Source of the DNA: Rhizobium sullae
GTDB taxonomy: Bacteria; Pseudomonadota; Alphaproteobacteria; Rhizobiales; Rhizobiaceae
Direction: 5' to 3'
Assembly (NCBI RefSeq): GCF_025200715.1
Contig: NZ_CP104143.1
Coordinates: 3,626,001 to 3,690,000 of the forward strand
Length of the DNA stretch: 64,000 nt
The position numbers were made by a program, and so were the translations under genes. Below are positions 31,001 through 39,170 of the stretch, piece by piece. The notes beneath the pieces are model-generated. The model worked only from the letters and a program-made list of their open reading frames with translations. It made no database searches and was not told the origin of the DNA. The stretch's first letter is position 1. Each line of letters starts with the position of its first letter.

Positions 31001-31254
31001 GTCTCGCCGAGCGGCCGGATAACCGGCAAGATTGCCGAACGGCCACCAAGGAGATCGACGAATTCCGAACGCAGCACGCGGGCAGCGCGTCGCGTTGGCA
31101 GGTAAATCGTCACCTTGGAGAGCGAAAGCGGATCATCTGGATCGTGCCGGAAGAGAGGCGCGAGACGGCCGTCGCAGAGCGCCGCGGCAAGCGTCTTCAG
31201 GAAAGGCAGACCTGTTGGGATCGTTAGAACGCGGGGCTGGTGCCGTTCGGCCAT
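28060..31254 (-). CDS. addB: double-strand break repair protein AddB (alphaproteobacterial type)
   Basis: This 1064-residue partner of AddA has a RecB-like nuclease near the C-terminus (GVADRIDATGPNAADIIDYK, about residues 913-932). The N-terminus VLTIPTGLPFLKTLAAAL replaces the usual P-loop, as expected for the alphaproteobacterial type. I find only one cysteine in the whole protein (C27), so the four-cysteine iron-sulfur site of Firmicutes AddB cannot exist here. Its stop overlaps addA. It begins 3 bp downstream of the murU-like gene. Confidence 0.94.
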   Translation of the reverse strand: MAERHQPRVLTIPTGLPFLKTLAAALCDGRLAPLFRHDPDDPLSLSKVTIYLPTRRAARVLRSEFVDLLGGRSAILPVIRPLGETDDDSGYFEEALPATLDLAQPLSNTARLLELARLILAWRNRLPEIVRRVHADSPLAAPASPADATWLARNLAELIDSIETEDREWSELSKLDAEDHALWWQLTAEFLQIASAFWPERLAELGKSSPARHRNAILRAEANRLTAAKPAGPIIIAGSTGSMPATADLIAAVANLPEGVIVLPGLDLSMPDAHWQMVAPEITAGERTNPASRSHPQYGLSSLLKRLSLTRGDVVAIEEAEQDLHRRAEILSRALVPAEATSNWGEWKKALPNDALAAAFADVSLIETANEREEATAIAIALRLALEQPGRNGDSQAALITPDRNLARRVMADLSRFGILADDSAGTPLAAMLQGTLLQLLLEATLRRGDPVLIVALLKHPLARFGLERGALTQAIEALELLALRGGVAEVDISALEPLLDHQLSEQARDRHAPKWRRSLPPEAVEQARNLARRVSNATEPLASALVRHRPDGSGLTTSFTLSDWAERTGRALEAVAVDERGTLAHLWAGEAGDSLASLLREVIETEGQIEADGPQWIDIMAALSAGQAVKPRALSHPRVFIFGTLEARLQSVDTLILGGLNEGSWPGQTANNPFISRAMKTEIGLEPPERRIGQLAHDFEMASGTRHLIYSRSLRQGSTPTVASRWLQRLLALGGETFERELKARGNRFVHWVSLLDEGRSQAPAQRPSPTPPLELQPKSYSFSEASRLRRDPYSIYARRILRLDPVDPFNRDPGAAERGTLYHAIIDRFVREGHAAGTPEAADAMETILTELFDVERLPPHIDAVWRPRFREVARAFLEWEAERRPAIRKTYTEVRGSVELKPISIRLTGVADRIDATGPNAADIIDYKTGFNPTPAQARALLDPQLALEAAALSAGAFRDIGSLVPQDLIYVRLRPGSRFRTDVVNNETSTRSDKAKSARDLAEESIDQLVKFVSLLQSGERGFTSRLIPAQQFDFGGDYDHLARVSEWSTAENEEGGGDE

Positions 31255-31257
31255 CCG

Positions 31258-31992
31258 TCACACAAACATCCGGAAGCGCCGGATCGTTTCCTCCGCTTCG
31301 CCGATCGCCTCCGGCGTCCCGACCGTCAGCCAATGGCCTTCGAGCATCGTACCGAAAAGCCGTCCGCGCTCGATCGCTTTATCGAAATAGATATTGATAT
31401 TGAACGGTTCATCGGCGGGCGCGTCGTCCAACAACGATGTGTCCATGACGATCGCGCCGGCATAGACGACGGGATTCGGACCCTCTTCATGATAGCGGGT
31501 AAGCCTGCCATCTGGGGCAAGGTTGAAGTCATTCTTGCCGTTGTGGCCAGTCGTATCCGCGAGCCTGACGCAGAGCATCGCCATATCCATCCGGCTCGCA
31601 TCGAAGAATCCGGCTAAATGTCGAAGATTGCTCGGCCTATCAGGGCGCTCGCCGATCCAGAAAAGATCGGCATTGGTGACGAAAACCGTGCCACGATCAA
31701 GCAGCTTGAGGCCCTTTGCCAGGCCGCCGCCATTGTTCATCAGCCGGTCGCGTTCGTCGGAAATAATGATTTCGAGCGCTTTGTAGGAATTCAGATGTGC
31801 GAGCATCTGGTCGGCAAAATGGTGGACGTTAACAACCGCCCTCTCGACGCCTGCCTCGGCCAGCGAGTCCAATGCATAGTCGATCATCGGCTTGCCGTCG
31901 ATTTTCACCAGCGGCTTCGGGATCGTATCGGTGATAGGGCGCATGCGGGTGCCAAGGCCGGCAGCCAGCACCATGGCTTGTTTGATGGTCAT
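31258..31992 (-). CDS. murU: nucleotidyltransferase, probable N-acetylmuramate-1-phosphate uridylyltransferase
   Basis: This 244-residue NTP-transferase-domain protein has the pyrophosphorylase loop LAAGLGTRMRPIT (8-20) and KPLVKIDGKPMIDY. It resembles Pseudomonas MurU, which turns MurNAc-1-phosphate into UDP-MurNAc during cell-wall recycling. The identification is supported by the adjacent AmgK-type kinase domain, which supplies that substrate. The ATG at 31992 leaves 23 bp to the fusion gene; a start at 32043 would overlap it and adds no known domain. Glucose- or mannose-1-phosphate transferase activity remains a possible alternative. Confidence 0.85.
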   Translation of the reverse strand: MTIKQAMVLAAGLGTRMRPITDTIPKPLVKIDGKPMIDYALDSLAEAGVERAVVNVHHFADQMLAHLNSYKALEIIISDERDRLMNNGGGLAKGLKLLDRGTVFVTNADLFWIGERPDRPSNLRHLAGFFDASRMDMAMLCVRLADTTGHNGKNDFNLAPDGRLTRYHEEGPNPVVYAGAIVMDTSLLDDAPADEPFNINIYFDKAIERGRLFGTMLEGHWLTVGTPEAIGEAEETIRRFRMFV

Positions 31993-32015
31993 CTGATCCG
32001 GGACTATGATTCGCT

Positions 32016-33518
32016 CTAACCTATTCCAGCCCTTGCGCACCAATCGCGCAAGGGGGCGAGCGCTTCGTGTTCAAACGCCACCTTGAGATAGGAGAGCGTG
32101 CGGGGCATGTGTTTCGTATAGCCGGGCTTTCCGTCGCGCTGTAACAGCCGCACCCAGAGCCCGGCAAGCTTGCAGTTGCGCTGGGCCGACATGATCGCCC
32201 AGCTTTTCAGGAAGCCGGCTTCCGCAAAATTGCCCTGTGCACGACGAAGAGCCAAATAGTCGTCCATGAGCTGCTTGAACAGGGCAGGCTCGATGGTGAC
32301 GCGCGCATCCTGCACGATAGATGCAAGGTCATAGGCGGTCGGGCCAATCATGGCGTCCTGAAAATCGATGAGACCGATCTTCTGAATGCCTTGCTGTCCT
32401 TCGCGCCAGATGATGTTTGGCGAATGAAAATCGCGGAGCAACAGATTTTTTTCCGCCGATGCGAGATCATCGATAAGCGCATCCCAGATCGCCAGATACT
32501 CCTGACGCTCGGGATCGCTGGCAGCCGTACCGCGCTGCCAGGGGAGATACCAGTCGAGAGCAAGGCGCACTTCCATCTTCATGGCGGTGCGGTCGAAATC
32601 GGGAATGTGATGGATGCGGGTTTCGGTGACGCGGATATCGCGTGGAATTTTCATCCCGTGCAGTTGTGCCAGACAGGCGACACTTTGTCGGTAGCGCTGG
32701 GCAATGGGCTTGCCGTCCGCGTCGAGTACCCCATCGCTGCCGAGATCTTCGATCAGCAAAATACCCTGATCATAGTCGACCTCGTAGATTTCGGGCGTTG
32801 CAAAGCCCCTTTTGCGTAGCACATTGGCGATTGCAACAAAAGGATAGGCATTCTCGGCGATGTGGGCAACCTTCGGATAAGGCTTTCCATCGAGTACTGC
32901 CGGTCCCTCGGGAAGCGGCGGCCAGTCCATCAGGATCTTGCGACCGTCCTGATCCGGATAGATGGCTTCATAGGCACGCAGCGACGCATCACCCGTCAGG
33001 AAGCGGCGCCTGGCGGTTGGGTGCCCGGCTTTCGTGAGAAAAGCGCGGATTGCGAGAGCCCGGCGGATTCTCTGCATCTGCCCGGGCGGTGCGGCGATCG
33101 TTGCGCGCCGGCCACTGCCTTCGTGTTCCAGTTTCATCGCGATGCGATCGGCGGGGAGTTCGCCTTCTGCCATTTCCGGCCATTCGACAAGGCAGATGCC
33201 GCTTTGAATGGCTTCGTCGAAGCCGAGCTCCTCCAGTTCCGCACCGTCAGCGAGGCGGTAGAGATCGAAATGCGAAACTGGGATCCGCAAATCGTAGGAT
33301 TGAACCAGCGTGAACGTCGGGCTCGGTACCTCAAGCCGTTCGTCGTCCGCTATCGCGCGCAGAAGCGCGCGGGCAAGGGACGATTTTCCTGCGCCGAGAT
33401 CTCCGGAAAGCGCTAGGCAATCGCCGGCTTTCAGCGCGAGCGCCAGATCTTCTCCGAAGCGGATTGTTGCTGCCTCGTCCTTCAGAAAAAGGGAGATTGC
33501 GCTGTTTTCCGTGATCAT
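32016..33518 (-). CDS. fusion: TsaE ATPase + AmgK-type sugar kinase
   Basis: This 500-residue protein carries two domains. Residues 1 to about 150 are TsaE, the ATPase of tRNA t6A37 synthesis, with Walker A SGDLGAGKSS (38-47), PSPTFTLVQSY and HFDLYRL. Residues about 165-490 are an aminoglycoside-phosphotransferase-like domain with LLRDFHSPNII (about 359-369) and LIDFQDAMIGPTAYDLASI. This domain matches AmgK, the anomeric MurNAc/GlcNAc kinase. Its ATG at 33518 overlaps the divL stop (ATGA). The adjoining murU-like gene supports a recycling role for the second half. Confidence 0.92.
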   Translation of the reverse strand: MITENSAISLFLKDEAATIRFGEDLALALKAGDCLALSGDLGAGKSSLARALLRAIADDERLEVPSPTFTLVQSYDLRIPVSHFDLYRLADGAELEELGFDEAIQSGICLVEWPEMAEGELPADRIAMKLEHEGSGRRATIAAPPGQMQRIRRALAIRAFLTKAGHPTARRRFLTGDASLRAYEAIYPDQDGRKILMDWPPLPEGPAVLDGKPYPKVAHIAENAYPFVAIANVLRKRGFATPEIYEVDYDQGILLIEDLGSDGVLDADGKPIAQRYRQSVACLAQLHGMKIPRDIRVTETRIHHIPDFDRTAMKMEVRLALDWYLPWQRGTAASDPERQEYLAIWDALIDDLASAEKNLLLRDFHSPNIIWREGQQGIQKIGLIDFQDAMIGPTAYDLASIVQDARVTIEPALFKQLMDDYLALRRAQGNFAEAGFLKSWAIMSAQRNCKLAGLWVRLLQRDGKPGYTKHMPRTLSYLKVAFEHEALAPLRDWCARAGIG

Positions 33519-36103
33519 TCTGCCGCTGCGATGGAATGCGGCAGGCTGACTGAGGGAATCCGGCAAATAACCTTCGTACCCCTGCCTGGTTGGCTGTCGA
33601 TCGCCACCTTGCCATTATGCAGGCTAACGAAGCTGTCGACGATCGAAAGGCCGAGGCCTGCACCACCACGCTTGCCGCTCTTTTCGCCCGTAGCAAAGCG
33701 GTCGAAAACCGTTGCGATCATCTCCTGCGGAATACCCGGGCCGCGGTCACTGACCGAGAAGACGAAATCCGTGCCCTCGCGATGGCATTCGAGAGAGATT
33801 GCAGCACCATCCGGTGAAAAATTCGCAGCATTGGCGAGCAACTTCAGCAGGATTTGCTTCAGACGCTGAGGATCGGCGACGATCGAGCCAAGGTAGGCAG
33901 GCGCCGTGATCTCCAGCGTTACACCGCTTTCCTGCAACCGATCAGCGATCTGCATGGAGACATCATCGAGAAGATCGTTGAGATCAATCTCCGAATAATT
34001 GAGCCGCATGATGCCGGCATCGACGGTCGCAAGATCGAGAATATCGTTGACCAACGTCAGCAAAACGGATGAGGACGTCGAAATGTGGTCGATATATTCG
34101 GCTTGGCGTTCGTTCAGTGGTCCGACACCTGGCGTGCGCAGCAGATCGGCAAAGCCGATGATATTGGTCAGTGGCGAACGCAGCTCATAGGAGACATGTT
34201 GGACGAAATCGTTCTTCAGTTCGTCGGCCTTGCGCAGTGCTTCGTTCTTTTCCGTCAACGCGCGTTCGGCGCGGACGCTGTCCGTCATGTTGACGAAGGT
34301 CAGCATTGTCTGCGCATTCGGCAGCGGGATGATGGCGTAGTCCAGCACAAGGCCGGAAAGCAATTCCAGTGTTCCCTGGCTGGAGCGGCGCTCGTCATCG
34401 AAGCTGGTAATCAGCTCTGCAAAGGTCTTCCAGCCGTCCGGCCGGTCATAGGACGGCAAGCACGCTTCGCCGATCGCGCGAATATGCGTTCCGGGCTTGG
34501 CTTCGGCTTCTGTAATGCCCCAGAGCATACGGAAGGCCGGGTTCGAAAGGCGCATACGGCCGTCAGGTCCGAAAACGGCAACGCCTTCGGAGAGATGGTC
34601 AATCGTTTCACCCTGAACCTTGACCAGCGTGTTGTATCGCGTTTCGAGTGCGACCTGTTCGGTCAAATTCTCGAAGACCCACGTCGCGCCGCCTTGTGGA
34701 TGCGCGGTCGCAAAGACCCGCAGCGTCTGCCCATTCGGCAAATGCCAGAGGTCCGTTTGCGTATCGAGCGCCCGATAGACGGAAAGCGCGGCCTCCTTCC
34801 AGCTTTTCCAGTTGAGCTGATCGGAAAGCTTCTTTGCGGCGCGCAAACGCTCCAGCAGTTCGGCATTGTCAGGTTTGCTTTCGAGGAAAGCGATGTCGAG
34901 TTCCCAGAGTGCGACGAAGGCCTGGTTATAGAATTGCAGACGGCGGTCGCCATTGAAGATCGCAACGGGCGTCGCGAGGTGGTCCAGCGTTTCGGCATGG
35001 CTTTTCAGCGTGCGTTCAAGCTCTGCGCGAAGCGATTCGGCATCCGAAACGTCGATAGCGATGCCCGCTGAACCGCTCGGCAGCTTTACGTCCACGACGT
35101 CGAAGAAGGTGCGATTGCCACGAACGACAGTCGAAATCCTGTCGTGGAAAGGTGATTCCGGCGTGGCGGCAGCACGGATGCGTTCGCGGGCGATCGTTGT
35201 CAGGAACTCCCGTCCTTCGTTGATCGCGTGCTGCGGCGACTTCGCCTCGACCGCATCGCCATAGGCCTGATTGACCCAGGCGAGGCGTCCTTCGGAGTCG
35301 CGCTGCCAGGCAGGCAGGTCGATCGCGTCGAGCAGGTTCTGGAAGGCCGAGATCGAGGACATCAGCCGGTCGCGCTCGATCTTCAATTCGGCAAGCTCGG
35401 CGCGAAGATTGTTGAGTGCCACGAAGCGTACGAAAGCGCGGCCACCGGAAACCCGGCCTTGCGCCTCGAGAATTTCTTCGCGATTGGTTTCGACGACCAT
35501 ATCGAAGCTTTGTGCGGCACTACGCAGACGATCGATCGCCCTTTCGAGCTCCGACGCAGAACGAGGTTTCAGCCACAGGCCGAACGCCAGGAATTCGCTG
35601 TCTTGCGGCGCACCGGTCTCGGCTGGAAGCTGGCCGAGCAGTTCTGGCCGCTCGTGGCCGTCCCAGACAACGATGCGGCGATTCTTGTCGGCGATCAGCG
35701 CCTGGTATTGCGAAATACGCTGATGCGCATCGGAAAGAGCAGAGCGGATTTCGCGGCTTTCGTTTTCAAGATTGCCGCGCTGGCGCACGAGCCAGAGCGT
35801 CGAAAGCAAGGCTGCGGAAATGACGCCGATCACGACGGAAAAACCGACGACCTGCGACGATGTGAAAAGATGCGCGGATGCCATTGCTTCGGATTCGACT
35901 TGAGCCAGAACTGGTCGCGCCAAAGCTGCGATAGCCGTCCCGCCTGCGCAAATTCTTGCGAGCCGCGCCAGTGATCCCGAGCTTACCTTCACGGTTGTTG
36001 TGGCCGCCGCACAAGTATGTTTTTCACCTGCCTCGACTGAACGGACATCAGGCCAAACGCCCTCGTCCGCCTGTCCCGGCAGGTTGTGATTCACTTTCGA
36101 CAT
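33515..36103 (-). CDS. divL: DivL-type PAS sensor pseudo-histidine kinase
   Basis: This 862-residue membrane-linked protein has a hydrophobic N-terminal region (about 45-105 with one clear membrane helix), a coiled-coil linker, several PAS-like domains (about 250-600) and a HisKA/HATPase core. In the H-box, VSYELRSPLTN, a tyrosine (Y639, codon 34187-34189) replaces the phospho-accepting histidine. The ATP-binding motifs NAANFSPDG, DRGPGIP and GGAGLGLSIV are intact. A tyrosine here is the hallmark of Caulobacter DivL, which controls CckA and CtrA. The ATG at 36103 has GGAG upstream. It lies between ahcY and the TsaE fusion gene, the position of divL in Agrobacterium. Confidence 0.9.
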   Translation of the reverse strand: MSKVNHNLPGQADEGVWPDVRSVEAGEKHTCAAATTTVKVSSGSLARLARICAGGTAIAALARPVLAQVESEAMASAHLFTSSQVVGFSVVIGVISAALLSTLWLVRQRGNLENESREIRSALSDAHQRISQYQALIADKNRRIVVWDGHERPELLGQLPAETGAPQDSEFLAFGLWLKPRSASELERAIDRLRSAAQSFDMVVETNREEILEAQGRVSGGRAFVRFVALNNLRAELAELKIERDRLMSSISAFQNLLDAIDLPAWQRDSEGRLAWVNQAYGDAVEAKSPQHAINEGREFLTTIARERIRAAATPESPFHDRISTVVRGNRTFFDVVDVKLPSGSAGIAIDVSDAESLRAELERTLKSHAETLDHLATPVAIFNGDRRLQFYNQAFVALWELDIAFLESKPDNAELLERLRAAKKLSDQLNWKSWKEAALSVYRALDTQTDLWHLPNGQTLRVFATAHPQGGATWVFENLTEQVALETRYNTLVKVQGETIDHLSEGVAVFGPDGRMRLSNPAFRMLWGITEAEAKPGTHIRAIGEACLPSYDRPDGWKTFAELITSFDDERRSSQGTLELLSGLVLDYAIIPLPNAQTMLTFVNMTDSVRAERALTEKNEALRKADELKNDFVQHVSYELRSPLTNIIGFADLLRTPGVGPLNERQAEYIDHISTSSSVLLTLVNDILDLATVDAGIMRLNYSEIDLNDLLDDVSMQIADRLQESGVTLEITAPAYLGSIVADPQRLKQILLKLLANAANFSPDGAAISLECHREGTDFVFSVSDRGPGIPQEMIATVFDRFATGEKSGKRGGAGLGLSIVDSFVSLHNGKVAIDSQPGRGTKVICRIPSVSLPHSIAAAE

Positions 36104-36248
36104 CAGCGGTATGTCTCCGTCCTTCAATGTGCCGCATTACGACAAGACATCCCATTTTCGGGCGAACCGGATAACTCCGCGCCACGAATCGAGTTCTAAA
36201 ACAATACTTCGGAAGGGAATCGGCGGAAAGGTGTGTTCCAAAAAATAA

Positions 36249-36276
36249 GGATGCCGCATATGTCAATGCGGCATCC
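36249..36276 (-). terminator. Rho-independent terminator of ahcY
   Basis: An 11-bp perfect stem (GGATGCCGCAT / ATGCGGCATCC, 6-nt loop) is followed on the minus strand by a T-rich tail. It lies 30 bp after the ahcY stop. Confidence 0.88.
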
Positions 36277-36305
36277 CCAAGATGTTGTGGATATTGTTGC
36301 TCAGA

Positions 36306-37706
36306 TTAATATCTGTAGTGGTCAGACTTGAAAGGACCCTTCGGCGAAACGCCGATATAGGCGGCCTGTTCTTCAGAAAGCTGCGTCAGCTTCACGCCAA
36401 GCTTGTCGAGGTGCAAGCGCGCAACCTTCTCATCGAGGTGCTTAGGCAGGATGTAGACCTGGTTGGAATATTGATCCGGCTTGGTGAAGAGTTCGATCTG
36501 AGCCAGGGTCTGGTTGGTGAAGGAAGCCGACATGACGAAGGACGGATGGCCTGTCGCGTTGCCGAGGTTGAGCAGCCGGCCCTCGGAGAGAAGGATAATG
36601 CGATTGCCCTTCGGGAACTCGATCAGATCGACCTGTGGCTTTACATTCGTCCACTTGAGGTTGCGGAGCGAAGCAACTTCGATTTCGTTGTCGAAGTGGC
36701 CGATATTGCCGACGATCGCCATATCCTTCATCTGACGCATATGGTCGATGCGGATGACGTCCTTGTTGCCAGTCGTGGTGACGAAGATATCAGCCGACGA
36801 GACGACGTCCTCGAGCAGCACGACTTCATAACCGTCCATGGCGGCCTGCAGCGCGCAGATCGGATCGGCTTCCGTGACCTTGACGCGGGCACCGGCGCCG
36901 GAAAGTGACGCCGCCGAACCCTTGCCGACGTCGCCATATCCGCAGACGACGGCAACCTTGCCGGCCATCATCACGTCAGTGGCGCGACGGATGCCATCGA
37001 CCAGCGATTCCTTGCAACCGTACTTGTTGTCGAATTTCGACTTGGTGACCGAGTCGTTGACGTTGATCGCCGGGAAGGGCAACAGGCCCTTCTGGCTAAG
37101 CTGGTAGAGGCGGTTGACGCCGGTGGTGGTTTCTTCGGTGACACCCTTGATCGCATCACGGTGTTTCGTGAACCAGCCTGGTGAAGTGGCAAGCCGCTTC
37201 TTGATCTGTGCAAAGAGGATTTCTTCCTCTTCGGAATGCGGGTGCGAGAGCACGTCTTCGCCAGCCTCAGCACGCGCGCCGAGCAGGATGTACATGGTAG
37301 CGTCGCCACCATCGTCGAGGATCATGTTGGAGAGACCGCCATCGGCCCACTGGAAGATCTTGTCGGTGTAGACCCAGTAGTCCTCGAGCGATTCGCCCTT
37401 GACGGCAAAGACCGGAACGCCGGAAGCCGCGATTGCGGCAGCGGCATGGTCCTGCGTCGAGAAGATGTTGCACGAGGCCCAGCGGACTTGGGCGCCGAGC
37501 GCCACCAGCGTTTCGATCAGAACAGCCGTCTGGATCGTCATGTGCAGCGAGCCCGTGATACGCGCGCCCTTCAGCGGTTGCGACGGGCCGAATTCGGCGC
37601 GGCAGGACATGAGGCCCGGCATTTCGGTTTCGGCGATCGTAATTTCCTTACGGCCGAAATCCGCCAGACCGATATCGGCGACGACATAATCTTTTTCAGT
37701 GCTCAT
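36306..37706 (-). CDS. ahcY: S-adenosylhomocysteine hydrolase
   Basis: This 466-residue NAD-dependent enzyme splits S-adenosylhomocysteine into adenosine and homocysteine, recycling the methylation by-product. The NAD loop [13 protein letters not shown] (about 262-274) and the active-site [14 protein letters not shown] are present, and the C-terminus ends DHYRY as usual. It is monocistronic: a terminator follows, and a 126-bp leader precedes it that begins at a perfect 20-bp palindrome (37832-37851). The sequence gives no hint of horizontal transfer. Confidence 0.97.
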   Translation of the reverse strand: MSTEKDYVVADIGLADFGRKEITIAETEMPGLMSCRAEFGPSQPLKGARITGSLHMTIQTAVLIETLVALGAQVRWASCNIFSTQDHAAAAIAASGVPVFAVKGESLEDYWVYTDKIFQWADGGLSNMILDDGGDATMYILLGARAEAGEDVLSHPHSEEEEILFAQIKKRLATSPGWFTKHRDAIKGVTEETTTGVNRLYQLSQKGLLPFPAINVNDSVTKSKFDNKYGCKESLVDGIRRATDVMMAGKVAVVCGYGDVGKGSAASLSGAGARVKVTEADPICALQAAMDGYEVVLLEDVVSSADIFVTTTGNKDVIRIDHMRQMKDMAIVGNIGHFDNEIEVASLRNLKWTNVKPQVDLIEFPKGNRIILLSEGRLLNLGNATGHPSFVMSASFTNQTLAQIELFTKPDQYSNQVYILPKHLDEKVARLHLDKLGVKLTQLSEEQAAYIGVSPKGPFKSDHYRY

Positions 37707-37831
37707 CGAGGTCTCCAGCTGAAAAGCGTCTCATAGTCAAAGCGCGCAGTGACGGCGCAATAGCTCGAGCGCGTGCATGACGCACGGCCGTGCTCGCCGT
37801 GTAGCAGGCTTCATAGGCAATGGCAACAAGG

Positions 37832-37851
37832 ATATAAAGAAGTCTTTATAT
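37832..37851. promoter_or_regulatory. 20-bp palindrome, candidate operator of ahcY
   Basis: The half-sites ATATAAAGA and TCTTTATAT form a perfect 9-bp inverted repeat around two bases, 126 bp upstream of ahcY and just beyond the ptsH stop. The shape suits a dimeric repressor; the ArsR-family SahR regulator of SAH metabolism is the most plausible binder, by inference from family knowledge. Confidence 0.6.
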
Positions 37852-37873
37852 GTTTATATGAAGCCCGGAAAGC

Positions 37874-38170
37874 TCACATTTCTTCGCCGAACTTGTCCTG
37901 GACCAATTGATCCAATGCGTTCAGCGCTTCGGCGGCCTGGTTGCCGCACGCGGATACGAGAACGGTCGTGCCCGGACTCGCAGCAAGCATCATCAAGCCC
38001 ATGATCGAGGTGCCGCCGACCGTCATGCCGTCCTTCGAGACAGTAACGGCAGCGTCGAATGTTTCGACCATCTGGACAAATTTGGCGGAGGCGCGCGCGT
38101 GTAGGCCGCGTTTGTTGACGATGAGCAGTTCCCGGGAAAGCGCGGTCATGGCGGGGCTTGTGCTCATCAT
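37874..38170 (-). CDS. ptsH: PTS phosphocarrier protein HPr
   Basis: This 98-residue HPr-like protein has the phospho-histidine in KRGLHARASAKF (H24) and the regulatory serine in GGTSIMGLMML, a target for HprK. It starts with an ATG that overlaps the EIIA stop (ATGA); the next codon is also ATG. Together with EIIA(Man) and HprK it makes an incomplete PTS with no enzyme I or permease here, typical of rhizobia where it regulates rather than transports. Confidence 0.95.
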   Translation of the reverse strand: MMSTSPAMTALSRELLIVNKRGLHARASAKFVQMVETFDAAVTVSKDGMTVGGTSIMGLMMLAASPGTTVLVSACGNQAAEALNALDQLVQDKFGEEM

Positions 38171-38568
38171 TTGCCGCTCAGAACGCGGCTGGCGACATTG
38201 ATGTATTTCCGCCCGGCCTCGGACGCTTCGACGAGCGCCTTTTCCATGTTGTTTTCGCCGCGTACGCCGGCAAGCTTGATCAGCATCGGCAGGTTCATGC
38301 CGGCAATCACTTCCGTATGACCGCTGCTCATCACCGAAATGGCGAGATTGGAAGGAGTACCCCCGAACATATCGGTCAGGATGACGACGCCGTGGCCATC
38401 GTCCGCGCCAGAGACCGCGTGCAGGATATCCTGCCGTCTCTGATCCATATCGTCTTCGGGGCCGATGCAGACCGTCTCGATAAATTTCTGAGGACCGACG
38501 ACATGCTCCACGGCATGACGAAACTCTTCAGCCAGCTTGCCATGAGTGACAAGCACAAGTCCGATCAT
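38167..38568 (-). CDS. PTS EIIA component, mannose family (PtsM/ManX type)
   Basis: This 133-residue protein matches the mannose-type EIIA fold, with the phospho-histidine in LVLVTHGKLAEEF (H9). ILTDMFGGTPSNLA and EVIAGMNLPMLIKLA are the family's dimer-interface segments. No EIIB, EIIC or EIID genes are nearby, so it likely receives phosphate from HPr for regulatory use. It overlaps ptsH by four bases. About 150 bp separate it from hprK. Confidence 0.93.
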   Translation of the reverse strand: MIGLVLVTHGKLAEEFRHAVEHVVGPQKFIETVCIGPEDDMDQRRQDILHAVSGADDGHGVVILTDMFGGTPSNLAISVMSSGHTEVIAGMNLPMLIKLAGVRGENNMEKALVEASEAGRKYINVASRVLSGK

Positions 38569-38720
38569 GATTTAACTGCTCCCAATGGCATATAAACGGT
38601 GGCCCCAATATCGCAATGCAGCAATCGCGTCCACCGGTGGGGGCACATCTTGGCCATCAAAAGCCGAAGTGCAAGATAAAAATGCAGAGATATGGGGCGA
38701 ATCCGCCTGTATAGCAGGCA

Positions 38721-39170
38721 CTATCGGCCTATGTCCGGTGCCTTTGCCATCAAAATCGCGAGAGGTACTGTAGCGTTTGCCAGCAAGCGAAGAGCCGGCA
38801 GCGAAAAATCTTCTGCGAAATGCGCGATGTCGTTGTCCGGTGGGAGGCGATTCTCGCCCGACGCACTGCCGGGGAGCACGGCGTAATGCATCGGGGCGAG
38901 CGGGACGCTTTCGCATTTGACGATGCCGGTCCCGCGCAACTCGATTAACCCGGAGATTGCGGAAGGACATTCGGCAACGATCTCACCATCGCGTTTCGAC
39001 AGAAATACCTGATCGTCGGCGACCAGCAAGGCAGCCAGCCCCATCCGCTTCGCTTCCGTGATACAAGTGAATGCCAGCATGGATTTACCCCAGCCCGAGG
39101 GGCCAACGAAGAGCAGACCGGTCCTGTTGATGACGATCGCCGTGGCGTTGATGTTGAAAGCCGCGCCCAT
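38721..39170 (-). CDS. hprK: HPr kinase/phosphorylase, short alphaproteobacterial form
   Basis: This 149-residue protein contains only the catalytic domain, with Walker A GPSGWGKS at 23-30 and the HprK signature ELRGTGIV near 78-85. It lacks the N-terminal half of Firmicutes HprK (about 310 residues), as is normal in alphaproteobacteria. It should phosphorylate and dephosphorylate the regulatory serine of HPr. Its ATG overlaps the chvG stop by one base (TGATG), tying PTS regulation to the ChvG-ChvI operon. Confidence 0.92.
   Translation of the reverse strand: MGAAFNINATAIVINRTGLLFVGPSGWGKSMLAFTCITEAKRMGLAALLVADDQVFLSKRDGEIVAECPSAISGLIELRGTGIVKCESVPLAPMHYAVLPGSASGENRLPPDNDIAHFAEDFSLPALRLLANATVPLAILMAKAPDIGR

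Noticed and set aside
32016..33518. The TsaE-AmgK fusion as a frameshift or assembly artefact
   Set aside because: The frame is continuous for 500 codons with a natural linker and no stop between domains, and the downstream gene is functionally matched, so a real fusion is favoured.
37707..37831. SAH or SAM riboswitch in the ahcY leader
   Set aside because: I could not align the leader with any riboswitch consensus I know; a covariance-model search would be needed, so only the palindrome is annotated.
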